DNA of 64,000 nucleotides from Campanula takesimana (GCA_026119855.1 JAOWBW010000427.1:310001-374000), one strand, 5' to 3'; shown: positions 25,335-37,755, counted from the stretch's first letter. A program made the numbers and translations. Notes: a model not told the origin generated them from the letters alone.

Positions 25335-25439
25335 TTTTTTTTTTTACGATCTCCACACCATAAAAAAGCGAGGAGAGGGATCGAACCCTAGCGCTCACCG
25401 AAAGTGAGGCTTGACTTTACCACCGTCTCCTTTGGGGAC
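25335..25439 (-). mobile_element. Short SINE with perfect 18-bp target duplication
   Basis: TACGTATGTTCATGTGTT occurs at 25317-25334 and again at 25440-25457. Between them is a poly-T run (minus-strand poly-A tail) and, on the minus strand, a box B-like GGGTTCGATCCC. The long direct repeat and A tail show target-primed insertion. The body is only 105 bp, so it is truncated or a very small SINE. Confidence 0.85.
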
Positions 25440-25563
25440 TACGTATGTTCATGTGTTAGAACAATGTATCTAGAAAAAATTAATCACATTAGCACAAAAT
25501 AAAATATTATGTTGGTGTTCGTTTGTAATATGATAAATTTACTGCATATTATAAAAAAAATTA

Positions 25564-25814
25564 CTCCCTCAGTCCCAAAATGATCTTCATACTTTTTTCA
25601 ACGTTACCCCGAAAGAACTTTGAGCAATGATTTTAAGTTGATTAAATTATCCTATTAAAATCTAAAACCTGTTATTGATAGTATTGATGATGATGTGTCA
25701 ATAACAAGTTTTAGATTTTCATTAGTACAATTGAGTCAACTTAAAATTATTGCTCAAAGATCCTTCGCAATAACATTGAAAAAAATATGAAGATTATTTT
25801 GGGGACGGAGGGAG
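25564..25814. mobile_element. Stowaway MITE
   Basis: CTCCCTCAGTCCCAAAATGATCTTC with inverted GAAGATTATTTTGGGGACGGAGGGAG. A lone half-element of another subfamily follows at 25872-25920 (CTCCCTTTGTCCCTAAATG). Confidence 0.88.
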
Positions 25815-25972
25815 TATTACTTTATCACATACCTAAATAATGCAAATGTGCTAAAGTCCAATTATGAATTACTCCCTTTGTCCCTAAATGAATGTTAAAA
25901 TTTCATTTTACGGGACATCTGAAAATCTCTACATGTCATACATGTCATACAGTTTAGTAGCAAAGATGCATA

Positions 25973-26284
25973 CTCCCTCCGTCCCAGCACAAGTAGGACT
26001 AGAGGAGTTTGCACACTAATTAAGAAAAACTAGTTAATGTGTGGTAGAAAATGAAGAGAGAGAATGAGTGGGGTAAATAGCAGTGTTAGTTGGATAAATT
26101 GAGTGGTGAAAAATGAAGAGAGAGAATGAGTGAGATAAATAGTAGTGTTGGTTGAATAAATTGAGTGGTGGAAAATGAAGAGAGAGAATGAGTGGGATTG
26201 AAACATTTCCATTTTGGGCAGTCTCACTTTTAGTGGGACGTCCCAAAAGGGAAAGAAGTCTCACTTGTGCTGGGACGGAGGGAG
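25973..26284. mobile_element. Stowaway-like MITE with internal 62-bp tandem duplication
   Basis: Ends CTCCCTCCGTCCCAGCACAAGT and inverted ACTTGTGCTGGGACGGAGGGAG. Inside, a 62-bp unit containing ATGAAGAGAGAGAATGAGTG recurs at 26051, 26113 and 26175. Confidence 0.88.
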
Positions 26285-26707
26285 TATATAATCATGTAAT
26301 CATTTTTTCAAGCATTTAGTTTTGCAAGTATAAGTATAAAGTAACTAGTGAAAAAATGAATGAAAAACAATTAAGAACAAAGTAATATTTTTTTTAAAAA
26401 AGACAATCATTTTTTTTAGTGAACTGCACCAATTGTATGAGGGCAAAAGTTGGGAACCCTTTCCACCAAAAACTGGAGAACAAATTTCACTACTCTTTTC
26501 ATTTGGAGCAAACCATTGCGGATACAGCAAACTCACTCAATAGTAATTAGAGATTTCAAATATTTACAAACATATGAATTTGTTACATTTATAGATCCCT
26601 AAAAACCTAACAAACAGAATTTATCTCGCGCATCAAACACACGCAACTTTTGCTCGATTTCCCTCTCTCATTCTGGAATTAATTCAAGCGGATGCATAAA
26701 AAACAAA

Positions 26708-29700
26708 TCATTCCGGAACATAAAAGTTAAACTTGACATCAACAGAACCCGAAGTCAAACCCGTGTCTTTGTACTCAATATTGGTGATTGTAGCAACATT
26801 ATCATCAAAAGGTTGAAATTCCCGTTTTACCCTCCTAACAGGCACGGTTACCGAGTATATAGTTCCCATGGCTGGATCTGTCGAGACGCTCAACTGAACT
26901 TTATCTTCTGATTCAATAACCACGAAATCTGACAACGCATTCACAACATTTGTCACAATCATCTGTTTAGCCTCATCGCTAACTGCACATCGGTCAGAGA
27001 ACATAATCATCTTCAACCTTTGTTTAGCAATGTGTGCATTAGAGTCCTTTATTGTTGTGGGAGATGGGGATATTATCTTCCAAGCTAAATTTAAACGCTC
27101 AAAGAAGTTCATGTTTATGGCATTAAGGAGGAAACTCTCGGCTTCTTGACTGATTGAGCTTGTGGACAGCTTAAATCCGTTGATGATCCCATCGGGTCGT
27201 TTATAATGGCAACGAAGGCTATGGCTATTGCTTACTACATTGGAACACTTTGGGAAGCCATCCGATAGGAAACCACTGAAATCAACCTTAAAGCACCAGA
27301 AAATACTCTTTCAGAGATAGACATGATGGAGCATATATATATATAGAGAGAGAGAGAATATTTCTTATACGGACACGTGCGTACGCACTCGAGAGAAAAA
27401 AATAACGCCGTTTGTTCCTTTTTCCTCTCCCAAATACATCGTTTCTTTCTCTGGGCAAAACAAATGCCCTCGTCTGATCTCTTCTCCACCAAAATTCATT
27501 TATGTTTTCTTCAACCTCTCTCTTCTTGGCATCTTTTGTGATTCAGGTGCCTGATTTTTCAATGGTGTTGTGATGCTGGTGAAATCAATTTTTATGAATT
27601 ATGGAGCATAAAAACTTTTCTAACTGAAATTGAAATTTAGTGTTCTTAATCTGCACGGGAATTATATACCTCTAAACTCCACCGAAATTGGGGTTAGGGC
27701 TGTTTCTAGGGTTTCGATTTGATTAAATTGTTTCGATCATGTGAAATTGTATGTGGTTTTCTTCAGCTGCTTCTTTTTTTTTTTTTTTTTTGGTCAATGA
27801 AATTCAATAGTAATGGCAAAAATTGAAAGAATTCACCTTTCACAAATAAGAAAGGCAAAGTCCAGCCAATTAGTTTTTGGGTTTTGGAGAAATTGCTGAG
27901 GAAAAGAGAGGGAGATTGAATAAGAACTAACAGGTTTTTGGTGCAATTGCTCCAACTCCCTCCCCTTTTCCAGTTAGGATTAGCTCAAAGATTTATGCGT
28001 GCGTAGGCCAGCATCGAGATAGAAAGGGATGAAATCGAGTTTTATCGATGGAGAAGGAGAGGAATAGATCGAATTCGCGTGAGATTTGGCTAGATGAAGT
28101 AGTCTTTTGGCGTTGTATGAGAAGGAGGAGAGACAGAGAGTTTGCGTTTATTTTCTGCCAGGCGTTTGTTTTCTCTTGAAGTCCGTACGCATTGGTCCGT
28201 AGGAGAAACGTTCTGTATATATATATATATTACACTACCAAACATACTATTATAAAAACAATGCTATAGACAGAAGAAGATTACTTCGTCCCTCACATAA
28301 AAATGTTCTAATTTTGTTTGTCCCAAAAAGAAAATCTCATTTGCAAATTTGAGTAGCTAAAATAAGTGAACTTCCTTAACTACACCATTAAAATGTTTGA
28401 ACAGTCATTTGCTAAATGCATAATTCCTACTTTCATTAAGGTCGTTATTACTTTCATTAAGGGGAATGATGCAAAGGAAAATGAACCAATAAATGTTTGA
28501 CTAGTCAAGTAGGAACATCTTTATGGGATGGAGGGAGTATTAGATATAAATCATTCTTTAGAATGAGCTCCAAGCTTGTATATTTAAAACAATAAAAAAA
28601 AAAAAAATTGCCAAAGACTTCTAGCTCAAGCGACATCCGGTTTTTACTTTCTATATGAAAGGTCAGGGGTTCAATCCACACCAAACGCACTTTGAAGTGC
28701 ACTCTTGTAATAGCTTAAAACATTCATTAATAAAAAAAGTCCTTTTTTTTATTTAAAAAAAAAAAAAAAAAAAAAAAACAACTTTCATTTCCAACATCAT
28801 CCAGTAACATAAACAGTGAAATAGTGTGTGAATATTGTTAGTGAAAGTGATCAATAAGGTAGAAGGTATATTGCAATATATTATTGGAGCAAGTTATCAT
28901 CAACAGCCTTGGTTAGAAAGAGGATTTTGCAAAAGAAATTCAAGTAGCCAATATTTAGAACAATACCAATATGTTAAATGCAAGGGTGATAAGTAGGATA
29001 AAATGATGATAAAGTATGTAGTCTACTAAATGCAAGAAATAATGTCGGTCCGTACAATACAAACGGCGTATGTTAAAAAGGTGTCGTTAAAACAACTGGA
29101 ATCATCAACGACCAAAAGGACGAACGGAAAACAGCTCCCTCCAACACATATACGAAACTCCAATGTCATTTATTACTTATTAGATGTATTACTTAGAAAC
29201 TACATCAACTAACATGTTGCTGGAGACACAAGGTTTATACTCGCAATGTAGGACTAACTAACACAATCCCACTCCTTTATCAGCAACTACAGTTTGATTC
29301 TTACTTACAAAGAAATAATTTTATTCACGTTCCTAAAGAGTTCACATTCAGAAAGTCATAATTCCAAAATAAGGTTAACGTATTGTTAACCTTATTTTGG
29401 TAATAACGCACTCCCATTTCGGGCTTCTAACACTCAATTAGCTATCACTAGATCAATATCTAGCATACATTTACTCAATGGTACTTGCACACTACAGGTC
29501 GAAAGTGTCCGAGAGTTGGATCAGCAAAATATTTTAGATTTCGCTCGAAAGCGGCCTAAACAAGCCAGTATGCACCCACACATCCAAGTTGTACCGACAC
29601 ATATAAATCCACGACAAATGAAGAGTAAAAAAAGAAAGTACTCTTGTTGCTGCCTTAAAAAGTAATGCTGACCCTTTTCAAGTGATACCAAAGAAGTAAG

Positions 29701-30277
29701 ATCTCGAAAACTTTCCTTACATCAGCTTGCCTTACCTAGTTGCATTGATTAAACAAAATACACTAACCCCACATAAGCAAGCAATTTTACGCCCCAACAT
29801 GAAGAACACTCTGACTGGAACTCTAGGGTTTGTTAAAGCCTACTCCATCCGTCCCAAAATGATAATCTTTTTGTTTGTCCCAGAAATTTAGTCCCATTTC
29901 CAAAATTAAAGTTTAAAATTCACTGAATTTCCAAAACTCATAATATAACCTTAAATGTTTGAAAATTGAAACGGCACTATCAATTTGGGACGGAAGGAGT
30001 ATTTCGACAAGTCTGAATCTGAAACACAAGGCAGAAGCCCCAAATAGCTTAAAATGAGAAAGAATTCAAAAAATAACATCAATTAAGTTGTAAATTAAAG
30101 AACTAACATGAAATGATGAGAAGATTCATGGAAGATGGCAGTAATAAAAACGTAATCAATATAGACAATAAGTGATTGAGAGATGGAAACCTTAGAAGGA
30201 GGTAGATTGCAACGGAGTGAGTTGAAAGGAGACGGTCTTATCGCCGCCGTGAACCTCAAATCACCGGAAATCGCCAT
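26708..30277 (-). CDS. MINE1: Plastid division topological specificity factor MinE, two exons
   Basis: Exon 1 is 30277-30191 and encodes 29 residues (MAISGDLRFTAAIRP... to PPSK). Exon 2 is 27286-26708 and starts VDFSGFLSDG. Both junctions keep frame (donor GTTTCC, acceptor TTTAAG), giving 221 residues, close to plant MinE. The N-terminal part looks like a chloroplast transit peptide. The MinE core follows: SFLLNAINMNFFERLNLAWK, the MinD-binding helix region AKQRLKMIMFSDRCAVSD, and the dimer domain ending VDVKFNFYVPE. MinE works with MinD on the inner plastid envelope to place the FtsZ ring. The 2.9-kb intron holds a TIR-like element, a MITE, a SINE and a hairpin. The weak-looking splice sites are the main doubt, but orthology of both exons supports the model. 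Confidence 0.88.
27340..28225. mobile_element. Candidate TIR element in the MinE intron
   Basis: The left end at about 27358-27386 (TTTCTTATACGGACACGTGC then GTACG) matches in reverse complement the right end at about 28181-28212 (CGTACGCATTGGTCCGTAGG then AGAAACG). The boundaries are flanked by TA-rich runs, so the duplication is not readable. The inside looks like non-repetitive gene-like DNA with GA-rich tracts but no long frame. Pack-MULE-like capture is possible (inference). Confidence 0.5.
28283..28538. mobile_element. Stowaway-like MITE in MinE intron
   Basis: CTTCGTCCCTCACATAAAAATGTTC with inverted GGAACATCTTTATGGGATGGAGGGAG. Confidence 0.8.
28600..28780 (+). mobile_element. SINE with poly-A tail in MinE intron
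   Basis: A box A-like TAGCTCAAGCGACATCCGG and a box B-like GGTCAGGGGTTCAATCC lie about 25 bp apart, with a 3' body ending in a run of A at about 28757-28780. No clear target duplication; the left edge is uncertain. Confidence 0.65.
29364..29400. repeat. Perfect 16-bp inverted repeat with 5-base loop
   Basis: CCAAAATAAGGTTAAC (29364-29379), GTATT, then its exact reverse complement to 29400. It lies inside the MinE intron and is not part of a recognised MITE. Confidence 0.9.
29843..29999. mobile_element. Stowaway-like MITE in MinE intron
   Basis: CTCCATCCGTCCCAAAATGATAATC with inverted TTTGGGACGGAAGGAG. Confidence 0.75.
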
Positions 30278-30416
30278 TTCTATCCCCCTCTTTGATTTTT
30301 TTAGGTTGTGATTGGTCCTTCTTTGCACACAGGAATTCCGTTATAGATATTACGACGTCGTGCGGGGTTCTCATCCAACGCCACTCCACCCTGGATAAAA
30401 ATAGAGTTAAATTCAT

Positions 30417-30596
30417 CATGCTTGGCCTTGGCCTGGTGGCCAGAGCTCAGGGCTTCTAACTTGGAGGAGGTCATGGGTTCGATCTCCCTCCCCTAAAAGT
30501 TAGAGAGAAGATTTTCTCTACTTAGGATTTGTTTCCTATGCGCTTCTATTAATGATTATATATTGAGTTAAATTATGATTTAAGTAAAAAAAAATA

Positions 30597-30627
<31 letters not shown>
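30417..30627 (+). mobile_element. SINE with 14-bp target duplication
   Basis: AGAGTTAAATTCAT flanks it at 30403-30416 and 30628-30641. A box A-like TGGCCTGGTGGCCAGAG and a box B-like CATGGGTTCGATCTCC are present, and the element ends in a long poly-A (about 30605-30628). It lies about 130 bp upstream of the MinE start. Confidence 0.88.
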
Positions 30628-30628
<1 letters not shown>

Positions 30629-30641
30629 GAGTTAAATTCAT

Positions 30642-31000
30642 TGCTCACCGTACCCTTGTAGTTTAGACAAGTTCCATACCCACCCTTTTCAGTTACATTT
30701 TTAATAAAAAAAATTGGTGAGTTATGATATTTGATCAATTTTTAATGGTGAACTCTAAATTTAACCAGTGATACATGTGATATTTCCATTTATTTCAACA
30801 AGTATTTAACCCCAAAACAAAATATCCTCCCCAACCCCACTCATTCATTCTCTACGTAGTCCATCCCTATCCCCGCTAGGCAATCTTGCCTCAGAGGCCA
30901 AACAAGGCGTGAGCAGCTCAAAACACCAAGCAATCTGATCCAGCCAAGGAGAGGGAGCCGTACGGCACACCATTGATCGTGAGCATGGTTGGAAACAAAT
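30642..31000. other. Intergenic segment before the gypsy insertion
   Basis: No gene, repeat end or RNA could be supported here. It ends with ACTAA (31001-31005), the left copy of the gypsy target duplication. Confidence 0.5.
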
Positions 31001-31005
31001 ACTAA

Positions 31006-31664
31006 TGAACGACATAAACCGACTTGGGTAAATGTGACCCATATGCTCTGGGCCCACATACCAAAGGACCCATCTCATAGAGGCTCATAATCTCATGCCG
31101 ACATAAGCTAGGCCGAGCAGGCAGGCGTTGCCTTGGCCGAGATCCAAGGACCTAATCCCTAGCCGACCTCTATGTCGAGACGAGCTGGATGACGGGCCGA
31201 CCTATACCAGAAACCTCCATTATCATCGGGAGTCCACTTACAGAGTTTGATTGCAACTCTAATAGTGAAGATCCTTATCTAAACAAGGATATCCCTTCTA
31301 CAAGATAAATGGGATACCACTCATCCTTATCCAGAGTCTATCTCCAAGGAATACGAGTCCCACATTAACACGGGCTCCCTGGCTTTCTTAACAAGTCAGG
31401 ACTCATTCACCCGCGCCTATATAAACAGGTCCTCTACACAGAAAACGGGTAATGAACTCTTTGGCTCCGAACTAGTCAATTGATTTCTCTATTCACATAT
31501 ATCACCCGTATTCTTACTCTCACGCCGGAGGGCCTTCGCCGGTGAAGCCCCGGCGTTGTTTACTTTTGTTCATTGTGCGCAGATCCGAATTGGGAAGTTC
31601 TCATTGCTGGATTTATCCAAACCGCTAGACGAAGGGCTGATCCGACACGTTTTTGGCAGCAACA
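31006..31664 (+). repeat. 5' LTR of the Tat element
   Basis: It pairs with the LTR at 43019-43678. A TATA box TATATAAA lies at about 31418-31425, so transcription should begin near 31450. The LTR is rich in GCCGA/CCGAG words. Confidence 0.95.
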
Positions 31665-31667
31665 GTT

Positions 31668-31685
31668 TGGTTCCATTGCCGGGAA
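31668..31685 (+). promoter_or_regulatory. Primer-binding site of the Tat element
   Basis: TGGTTCCATTGCCGGGAA begins three bases after the LTR. Compared with the usual Tat/Athila-type TGGCGCCGTTGCCGGGG it has a few changes, again G:C to A:T in part. Confidence 0.75.
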
Positions 31686-31728
31686 ACGTCGTTGGAGAAT
31701 CTCTGTTCGGAAAACCACAAATTTCCTC

Positions 31729-33870
31729 ATGTCTGGAACTCGCGTTGACGGTCGGGAAGCTAGCGTTACACCAGACGCCAATCTCAACCCGCCACCACCT
31801 AACGTGGAAAATAACAACGTTCTGAATCAAGGCCTCCCTCCTCCACCTCAGGGGGGTGGGATGCACACCCGTTCCAGAGGGCCGGCGCCTGAAATTGCTC
31901 ACCAGTATGGACGGAGGAGACGAACGACTTCACGTCCTCAGCTTACCGAGGCTGGCCTTCTAGGCCGGCACCAATTGATCGGAGGGCATTATTACATCAG
32001 AATCTCTCAACCCTTCAGCAACTAGCTGATGCTCAGAGGGCTCTTCTAGAATTTGACCCTGACTATTCCTTGGCACCCTTCGCCCAGCCCTCTGGTACGA
32101 GAGGAGCTTTGGGAGGCGGAGAAAAAAGTGACCATAGGGGGAACACACGCACTGAGGACAGACGTCATCAGGAACCGCGTGACGCGCCTCCAGGAAATCA
32201 AGCTGCTCCACCAAGCCGACTAGAGGGTCTATTTGGCCCAATTAATCCCGATGGAATAGATCTGAGGGATAAAATAAACCGTAGGAGAGAAGAAGAGGCA
32301 GAATCACCAGATGTGAGATTTCTAGGAGAAAGGCGACGATGGCAAAATCAAGATCAAGTCCCACCCAGACAGGAGCCGCCTCGCCGTACTCCTCCGAGAC
32401 GACCTCGTGATGATCCAGATACAAGCCGAGTTGTTGGGAGAGGCCGAGACAGAGAAAGAGACAGGCCGAGAAGCTCCCATCGCAGCTCAGGATTCAGTGA
32501 GCAGATCATATTGGATTTGTAGGAGAGGATGGACAATATAGAGATGAACCAGGGGCAGAGAAAGCCGAAGACCGACTATGACGCAATACGTCCGTTTGCT
32601 CAGTGGATAAAGGATTCTCCACCCAATCCCCAGTTGAAGCTTCCTCACCTGGACAAATATTCTGGCAGTTCTGACGCCATGGACCACCTACAGTCTTTCG
32701 AAGGTATGATGGCCTTGGTTTCCAACAAAGATGATGTGCTTTGCAAGGCCTTCGCTAGTACGTTAGTTGGAGCAGCCAGGTCTTGGTTTATGGATCTAGA
32801 AAGAAGAAGCATCAACTCCTTCTCCAAATTAAAGTCAAGTTTCCTAGAGTATTTCGCCACGGCCGGAGCCAGAAAGAAAAGATTGTCAGATCTGGCAAAC
32901 ATAGTTCAGGGAAAGAGCGAATCAACTATGGACTTCTACAATAGGTTCAGAGACTTGGCTTACTAAATATAAGAGAGACTCACCGACAGGGAGATCATAA
33001 TGGACAAAGATCATACCAGCTCACCTATGAATTATCGGTAAGAGAACCTCTTACAAAATATGAGCTATACCAGATGGCCTATGCAACAGCCACTGCTGAA
33101 GAAAAAAAGAAACTGATGTCCGGATACAGAGATAGAGACCGAGGAAGGGATGGTAGACCGCCCACTTTTGGCTCAGTTCAAGGCACAAATGGAAGTGGAA
33201 ACCGAGGAAAGAATAGAACGAGACCGACTGAGGTCTGAACCCCCCTTGCAAAGCCGATTTCCGAGATCATGAACATGGTGAATCTCCCAAATCCAAAACC
33301 CCTTAAAGATAACCCGAAGTTCCCAAGGGACACAAGCAAGTACTGTGCCTACCACCGAGATAACGGGCATGAGACGGACAATTGCTTTGCCCTAAAGAAA
33401 ATACTACAAAGATGGGCCGATCAGGGGAAACTAAATGAATACTTAGCAAAGAAAGACAACAAACGTCTGAGAGAGTCCGAGACGATGGATGACCGCGAAG
33501 ATAGACCACCTCGGGCAAAGCTGATCGATGTAATCAGCGAGGAAATTCCTTCCAACACCAAGTTAAAAGAGCATATCTATGAGTTAAGCAAGGTTTACCA
33601 TATCCCCCCTTGGATTCACAAAGGGGAGGAGGTGATTAGTTTCTCCCCTAACGAACTAGCCGGGAACAGGGCCATGAGAGAACAGCCGCTGGTCATCACA
33701 GGCCAAATTGACAACTGTGAGTCGGAAAGGCTCTTAATAGATTCTGGGGCCGCTAAAGACGTGCTCCTATTACAGAACTTTCAAGGAGATGGATCTGCCG
33801 GATACCATGCTGACCCCGTACAACAGAAGACTAGAAGGATTTACAAATCACAAAGCCGAGGCTAAGGGAA
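31729..33870 (+). pseudogene. Tat gag and protease, several breaks
   Basis: The start at 31729 gives a proline-rich N-terminus (MSGTRVDGREASV). The frame shifts near 32000 and continues as a very basic Arg/Pro-rich linker to 32522. The retrotransposon-gag domain is at 32529-32966 (SDAMDHLQSFEGMMAL...AARSWFMDL...YFATAGARKK). A stop interrupts at 32964. The knuckle-like CAYHRDNGHETDNC lies near 33345 and the protease LLIDSGAAKDVLL near 33740. A further frame change occurs near 33800. The domain order is normal for Tat, but the polyprotein cannot be made as a single chain. Confidence 0.85.
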
Positions 33871-34024
33871 CCGTGGACTTGGTACTAGAAGTTGGTGAGC
33901 ACCCCTACAAAACATCGGCTACGATCGCTTTCATCATTATAGATTTGGCAAGTGACTACCATGCCATCCTCGGCTCTCCTAGTAAAGGAAAATTGGGAAT
34001 GGTTGCTTCCCTCCTCACCAAAGG

Positions 34025-36835
34025 GTGAAGTTCCCAACCCCGGCAGGTATAGGCTGCGTCCCCGGTGTCTCTAAACATTTCTTGGAGCACGTGATGAGGT
34101 CCAAAAAGGCGAAAACCAAGATGGAAATAGATACTCCAGAAAAGAATATAACAATATCAAAGTCGACCACGGTCACTACATCAGCACCCCACATTGGCGT
34201 GATAACAGTAGACATGCCTGAGGAATGGGTCGTACTGGATGATGATAATGCCATGACAGAGACCGAAATGACATATGGATTGGAAGGATTCGGCTGTATC
34301 TCCATGAACACAGCTTTGGACGAGCCGAGCGGTTCAGACCTCGTCCCCGTCCTAAGCTCGGGGGCCATAATACCCGACCCAATGGATGCCGAGATTGACA
34401 GACTCCTAGATATGGAGAATTTGGGCCTAGAAGGCAAAGACAAGGAAAAAGTAAAGCAAATCATTGTGGAAACCTTGGAGTTCAGGGACGGTCCCGAGCT
34501 AAGACCAGTTGACCAGCTAGACGAGGTCGTTATCAACCCTGACTACCCAGAACAGAAGGTACGAATTGGGAAACAACTCCCCCCGGAAGAGAGAGAAGAG
34601 ATTATCAACCTGCTCAAAAACAACCTAGACGTGTTTGCATGGAAAGTTGAAGACATGGTTGGAGTTAAAGAAGCCATCACTCTCCACAAACTAGAGGTGG
34701 ACAGCTTTTTCAAACCAGTCAAGCAGGGACGAAGGGTCTTCTCTATAGATAAGGAAAAGGCAATCGAGATCGAGGTGGATAAATTGATGAAGGCCGGGAT
34801 CATCCGAGAAGCGACATATCCCGAGTGGCTGGCTTATGTCGTAATGGTGAAGAAACAAAACGACAAGTGGAGAATGTGTGTCGACTTCACAGATCTCAAC
34901 AAAGCATGCCCAAAGGATAGCTACCCCCTACTCAGGATAGACAAATTGGTCGACTCCATTGCTGGGCATCACACCTTGAGCTTCCTAGACGCTTATTCTG
35001 GCTACCACCAAGTTAAGATAGCCGAAGACGACATCGAAAAGACCGCCTTCCAAGCAGCAGGAGGGATCTACTGCTATGTAATGATGCCTTTTGGCCTCAA
35101 GAATGCCGGAGCAACTTATCAGAGAATGGTGAACAAGGTCTTTAAATCTCATATCGGCAGGAACATGGAAGCATATATTGACGACATGGTGATAAAGACC
35201 AAGTCAGGGAGTCACGTCCCGGATCTGACGGAGACTATAAGAAATTTGAAGGAGAACGACATGAAGCTCAACCCTAGCAAATGTGTCTTCGGGGTGATAG
35301 CGGGCAAGTTCCTCGGCTTCATGGTGTCGCAGCGAGGAATTGAGGCAAACGCGGAGAAGATCCAAGCCCTAGTCGACATGAAAAAGCCGACATGTGTCAA
35401 AAAGGTCCAAAGGCTAAATGGAAGGGTGGCTGCCCTAGGAAAATTTATAGCTAAGTCAGCAGAAAAGTCGCTACCATTCTTCAAGGCTCTGAAAGGAACT
35501 AAAGACTTCAATTGGACCCCAGAATGCTCAGCATCATTCCAACAATTGAAAGAATACTTGGGTTCACCTCCACTACTTAGCAGTCCAATTATGGGAGAAA
35601 CTCTATCTGTATTCCTTGCAGCAACAGACAGAGCCGTGGCGGCCGTGCTAGTACGAGAGGATAATGGAATTCAGAAGCCGGTGTATTATATAAGTAAAGC
35701 ATCGTCAGACACCGAGAGCAGGTACTATAATGCCGAGAAGATAGCATATGCCTTGGTCATTACCGCCAAAAAACTGCGTGCATATTTCTCTGCTCATCCC
35801 ATCACGGTTTATACCGATGCTCCACTCAGGAAGATACTACATAAGATGGACATCTCAGGAAGATTACTGAACTGGTCAATTGAATTGACCGAGTTCGATA
35901 TAACCTACAAGCCGAGAAAGACATTGATGGCGCAGCCTCTGGTAGACTTCTTAGTCGAGACCGCGTTCTCCAGCGAGTATACGCCGACGACCAGAAAGAG
36001 GAAATCTCCCATGGACAGGGAACCACTGGAAGAACTACCAGGTGACTGCTGGGTCTTATACACAGATGGATCAACGACAAAAGGAAGAAGTAGAGTCGGC
36101 GTATATCTGACAAGTCCAGGCGGTGAACATGTGGCCCGTGACTTCATCAGATTTAAATTCCCAGCTTCAAACAACCAGGCCGAGTATGAAGCCCTGATCT
36201 TGGGAATAGAAAGGGCAAAGTTATTTGGTGCAAGCAAACTGGTGGCCTATAGTGATTCCCAACTCGTGGTGAGTCAGGTGAAAGGGGAATACAATACCGA
36301 GAACCACATGCTGACCAAGTACAGGGATCTCGTCTTGAATTTGACCAAAAACTTGGAATTCTGGGAAATAAGGCAAGTAGGACGAGAACATAACCAGGAG
36401 GCCGACTTGTTATCCAAAATGGCCACATCAGAAGAAACCAATCCTCTGGTCATCTATGCCGACCAACCTGCCTACGAGAGATTGGAGATCTTGGTTCTGG
36501 ATGATGAAGAAAGAACCTGGATTGAAGATTACAAGGACTACATCGAGAAAGGAAAACTACCAGAAGACGAGTTGGCGGCCAATATGATAAAGAAGAAGAC
36601 GGCCAGGTACATAGTATGGAACGATATCTTGTACCGAAGATCATTCTCCAAGCCCCTCCTAAGATGTGTCTCTCCTAAGGATACCGAGAAGCTTCTGGCC
36701 GAAGTACATGAAGGAGTTTGTGGAGGACACCCGGGGGCCATAACCTTGGCTGATAAAGTGATCACGCTCGGTTACTACTGGCCGAACTTAAGAGAAGAAA
36801 CCCAAGCATATGTAAAGAAGTGTGACAAATGCTAG
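34025..36835 (+). pseudogene. Tat RT, two RNase H domains and integrase zinc region (936-residue frame)
   Basis: RT motifs run from about residue 230: WRMCVDFTDLNKACPKD, MPFGLKNAGATYQRMV and the catalytic YIDD at about residue 383. A first RNase H follows (about 520-650). A second, archaeal/plant-type RNase H starts near residue 675 (YTDGS...NNQAEYEALILG...SDSQLVVSQV). This duplication defines the Tat clade. The integrase HHCC finger (GGHPG...KCDKC) lies at 900-936, where TAG replaces an expected CAG codon and closes the frame. The open frame is otherwise undamaged, but it lacks the rest of gag-protease upstream and the integrase core downstream, so I mark it broken. Confidence 0.92.
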
Positions 36836-37755
36836 CGTTTCTCGGACCTGCCCAAAGTACCATCGGTGGAACAAAGCCTCGTCATACCAACATGGCCATT
36901 TAACATGTGGGGAGTCGACATCATTGTGCTATTTCCCTTGGTAAAAGGAAGCAACAAGTTCGTAATTGTAGCAGTCGACTACTTCACAAAGTAGGTAGAG
37001 GCTAAGCCTTTGGCGAAAATCACAGAGGAAAACGCCATCAACTTCATCCATGACTACATATGGTGTCGGTTCGGCGTCCCACATTCTATCGTGACCGACA
37101 ACAGACTCCAGTTCTCTAACGCGTTCACCGAAGAATTAAACAGACTAGGAGTCAAGCACAAAAAATCATCGGTCAGTCATCCTCAAGGTAATGGGCAAGC
37201 CGAGGCAGCAAACAAATTAATATTGAAAGCCCTGACCAAGAGCTTAAAAGGAAGTCAAGGAAAGTGACTGGACGACCTCCCCCTTGCTTTATGGGCAGTT
37301 CGTACAACCACTCGGGGGCCGACTGGGGAGACTCCCTTTGCGCTAACTTACGGATCAGAAGCTATGGCTCCAGCCGAGATGGCCTTACCTACCTTCAGGG
37401 TGTCCAATTATGACGAGGTGGTTAATGAATACAACCGACTCCTAGACCTAGACCTAGTTGAAGCAAAAAGGCTGACGGCTCAACTCAGAATGATAAATTA
37501 TAAGCAGAAGACCAAGGCCTACCACGACAGCAAGGTAAAGAAAAGAGTTTTTGAAGTCGGTGACTGGGTACTCAGAAAGATCGAGTCGACACACTTGAAG
37601 GCTCACCAAAATAAACTCTCTCCGAATTGGGAAGGTCCCTACATTGTTACTCACGTTATCAGAGAAGGGACCTACATGCTCAAAACTCCAGAAGGAAAAT
37701 AGCTTAAACACCCATGGCATTCAGAGCACCTGAGGAAATACTATCAGCAACACCT
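36836..37755 (+). pseudogene. Tat integrase core and C-terminal domain, with nonsense codons
   Basis: It continues the frame of the preceding gene. WGVDII and TDNRLQF (TDNG expected) give the two aspartates, and GQAEAANK the glutamate. A C-terminal segment VGDWVLRKI...KLSPNWEGPY is the chromatin-side domain of gypsy integrases. Stops lie at 36834 (TAG for CAG), 36992 (TAG for TGG in YFTKWVE), 37265 (TGA for TGG) and 37700 (TAG, probably CAG). The tail HPWHSEHLRKYYQ is the normal polyprotein end. Confidence 0.88.

Noticed and set aside
30841..31078. Two overlapping minus-strand ORFs at the 5' LTR edge
   Set aside because: They cross the LTR border and repeat at the 3' LTR; not host genes.
34015..36428. 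Several minus-strand ORFs of 60-173 residues opposite the gypsy pol
   Set aside because: Shadows of the strong pol frame with low-complexity Ser/Leu composition.
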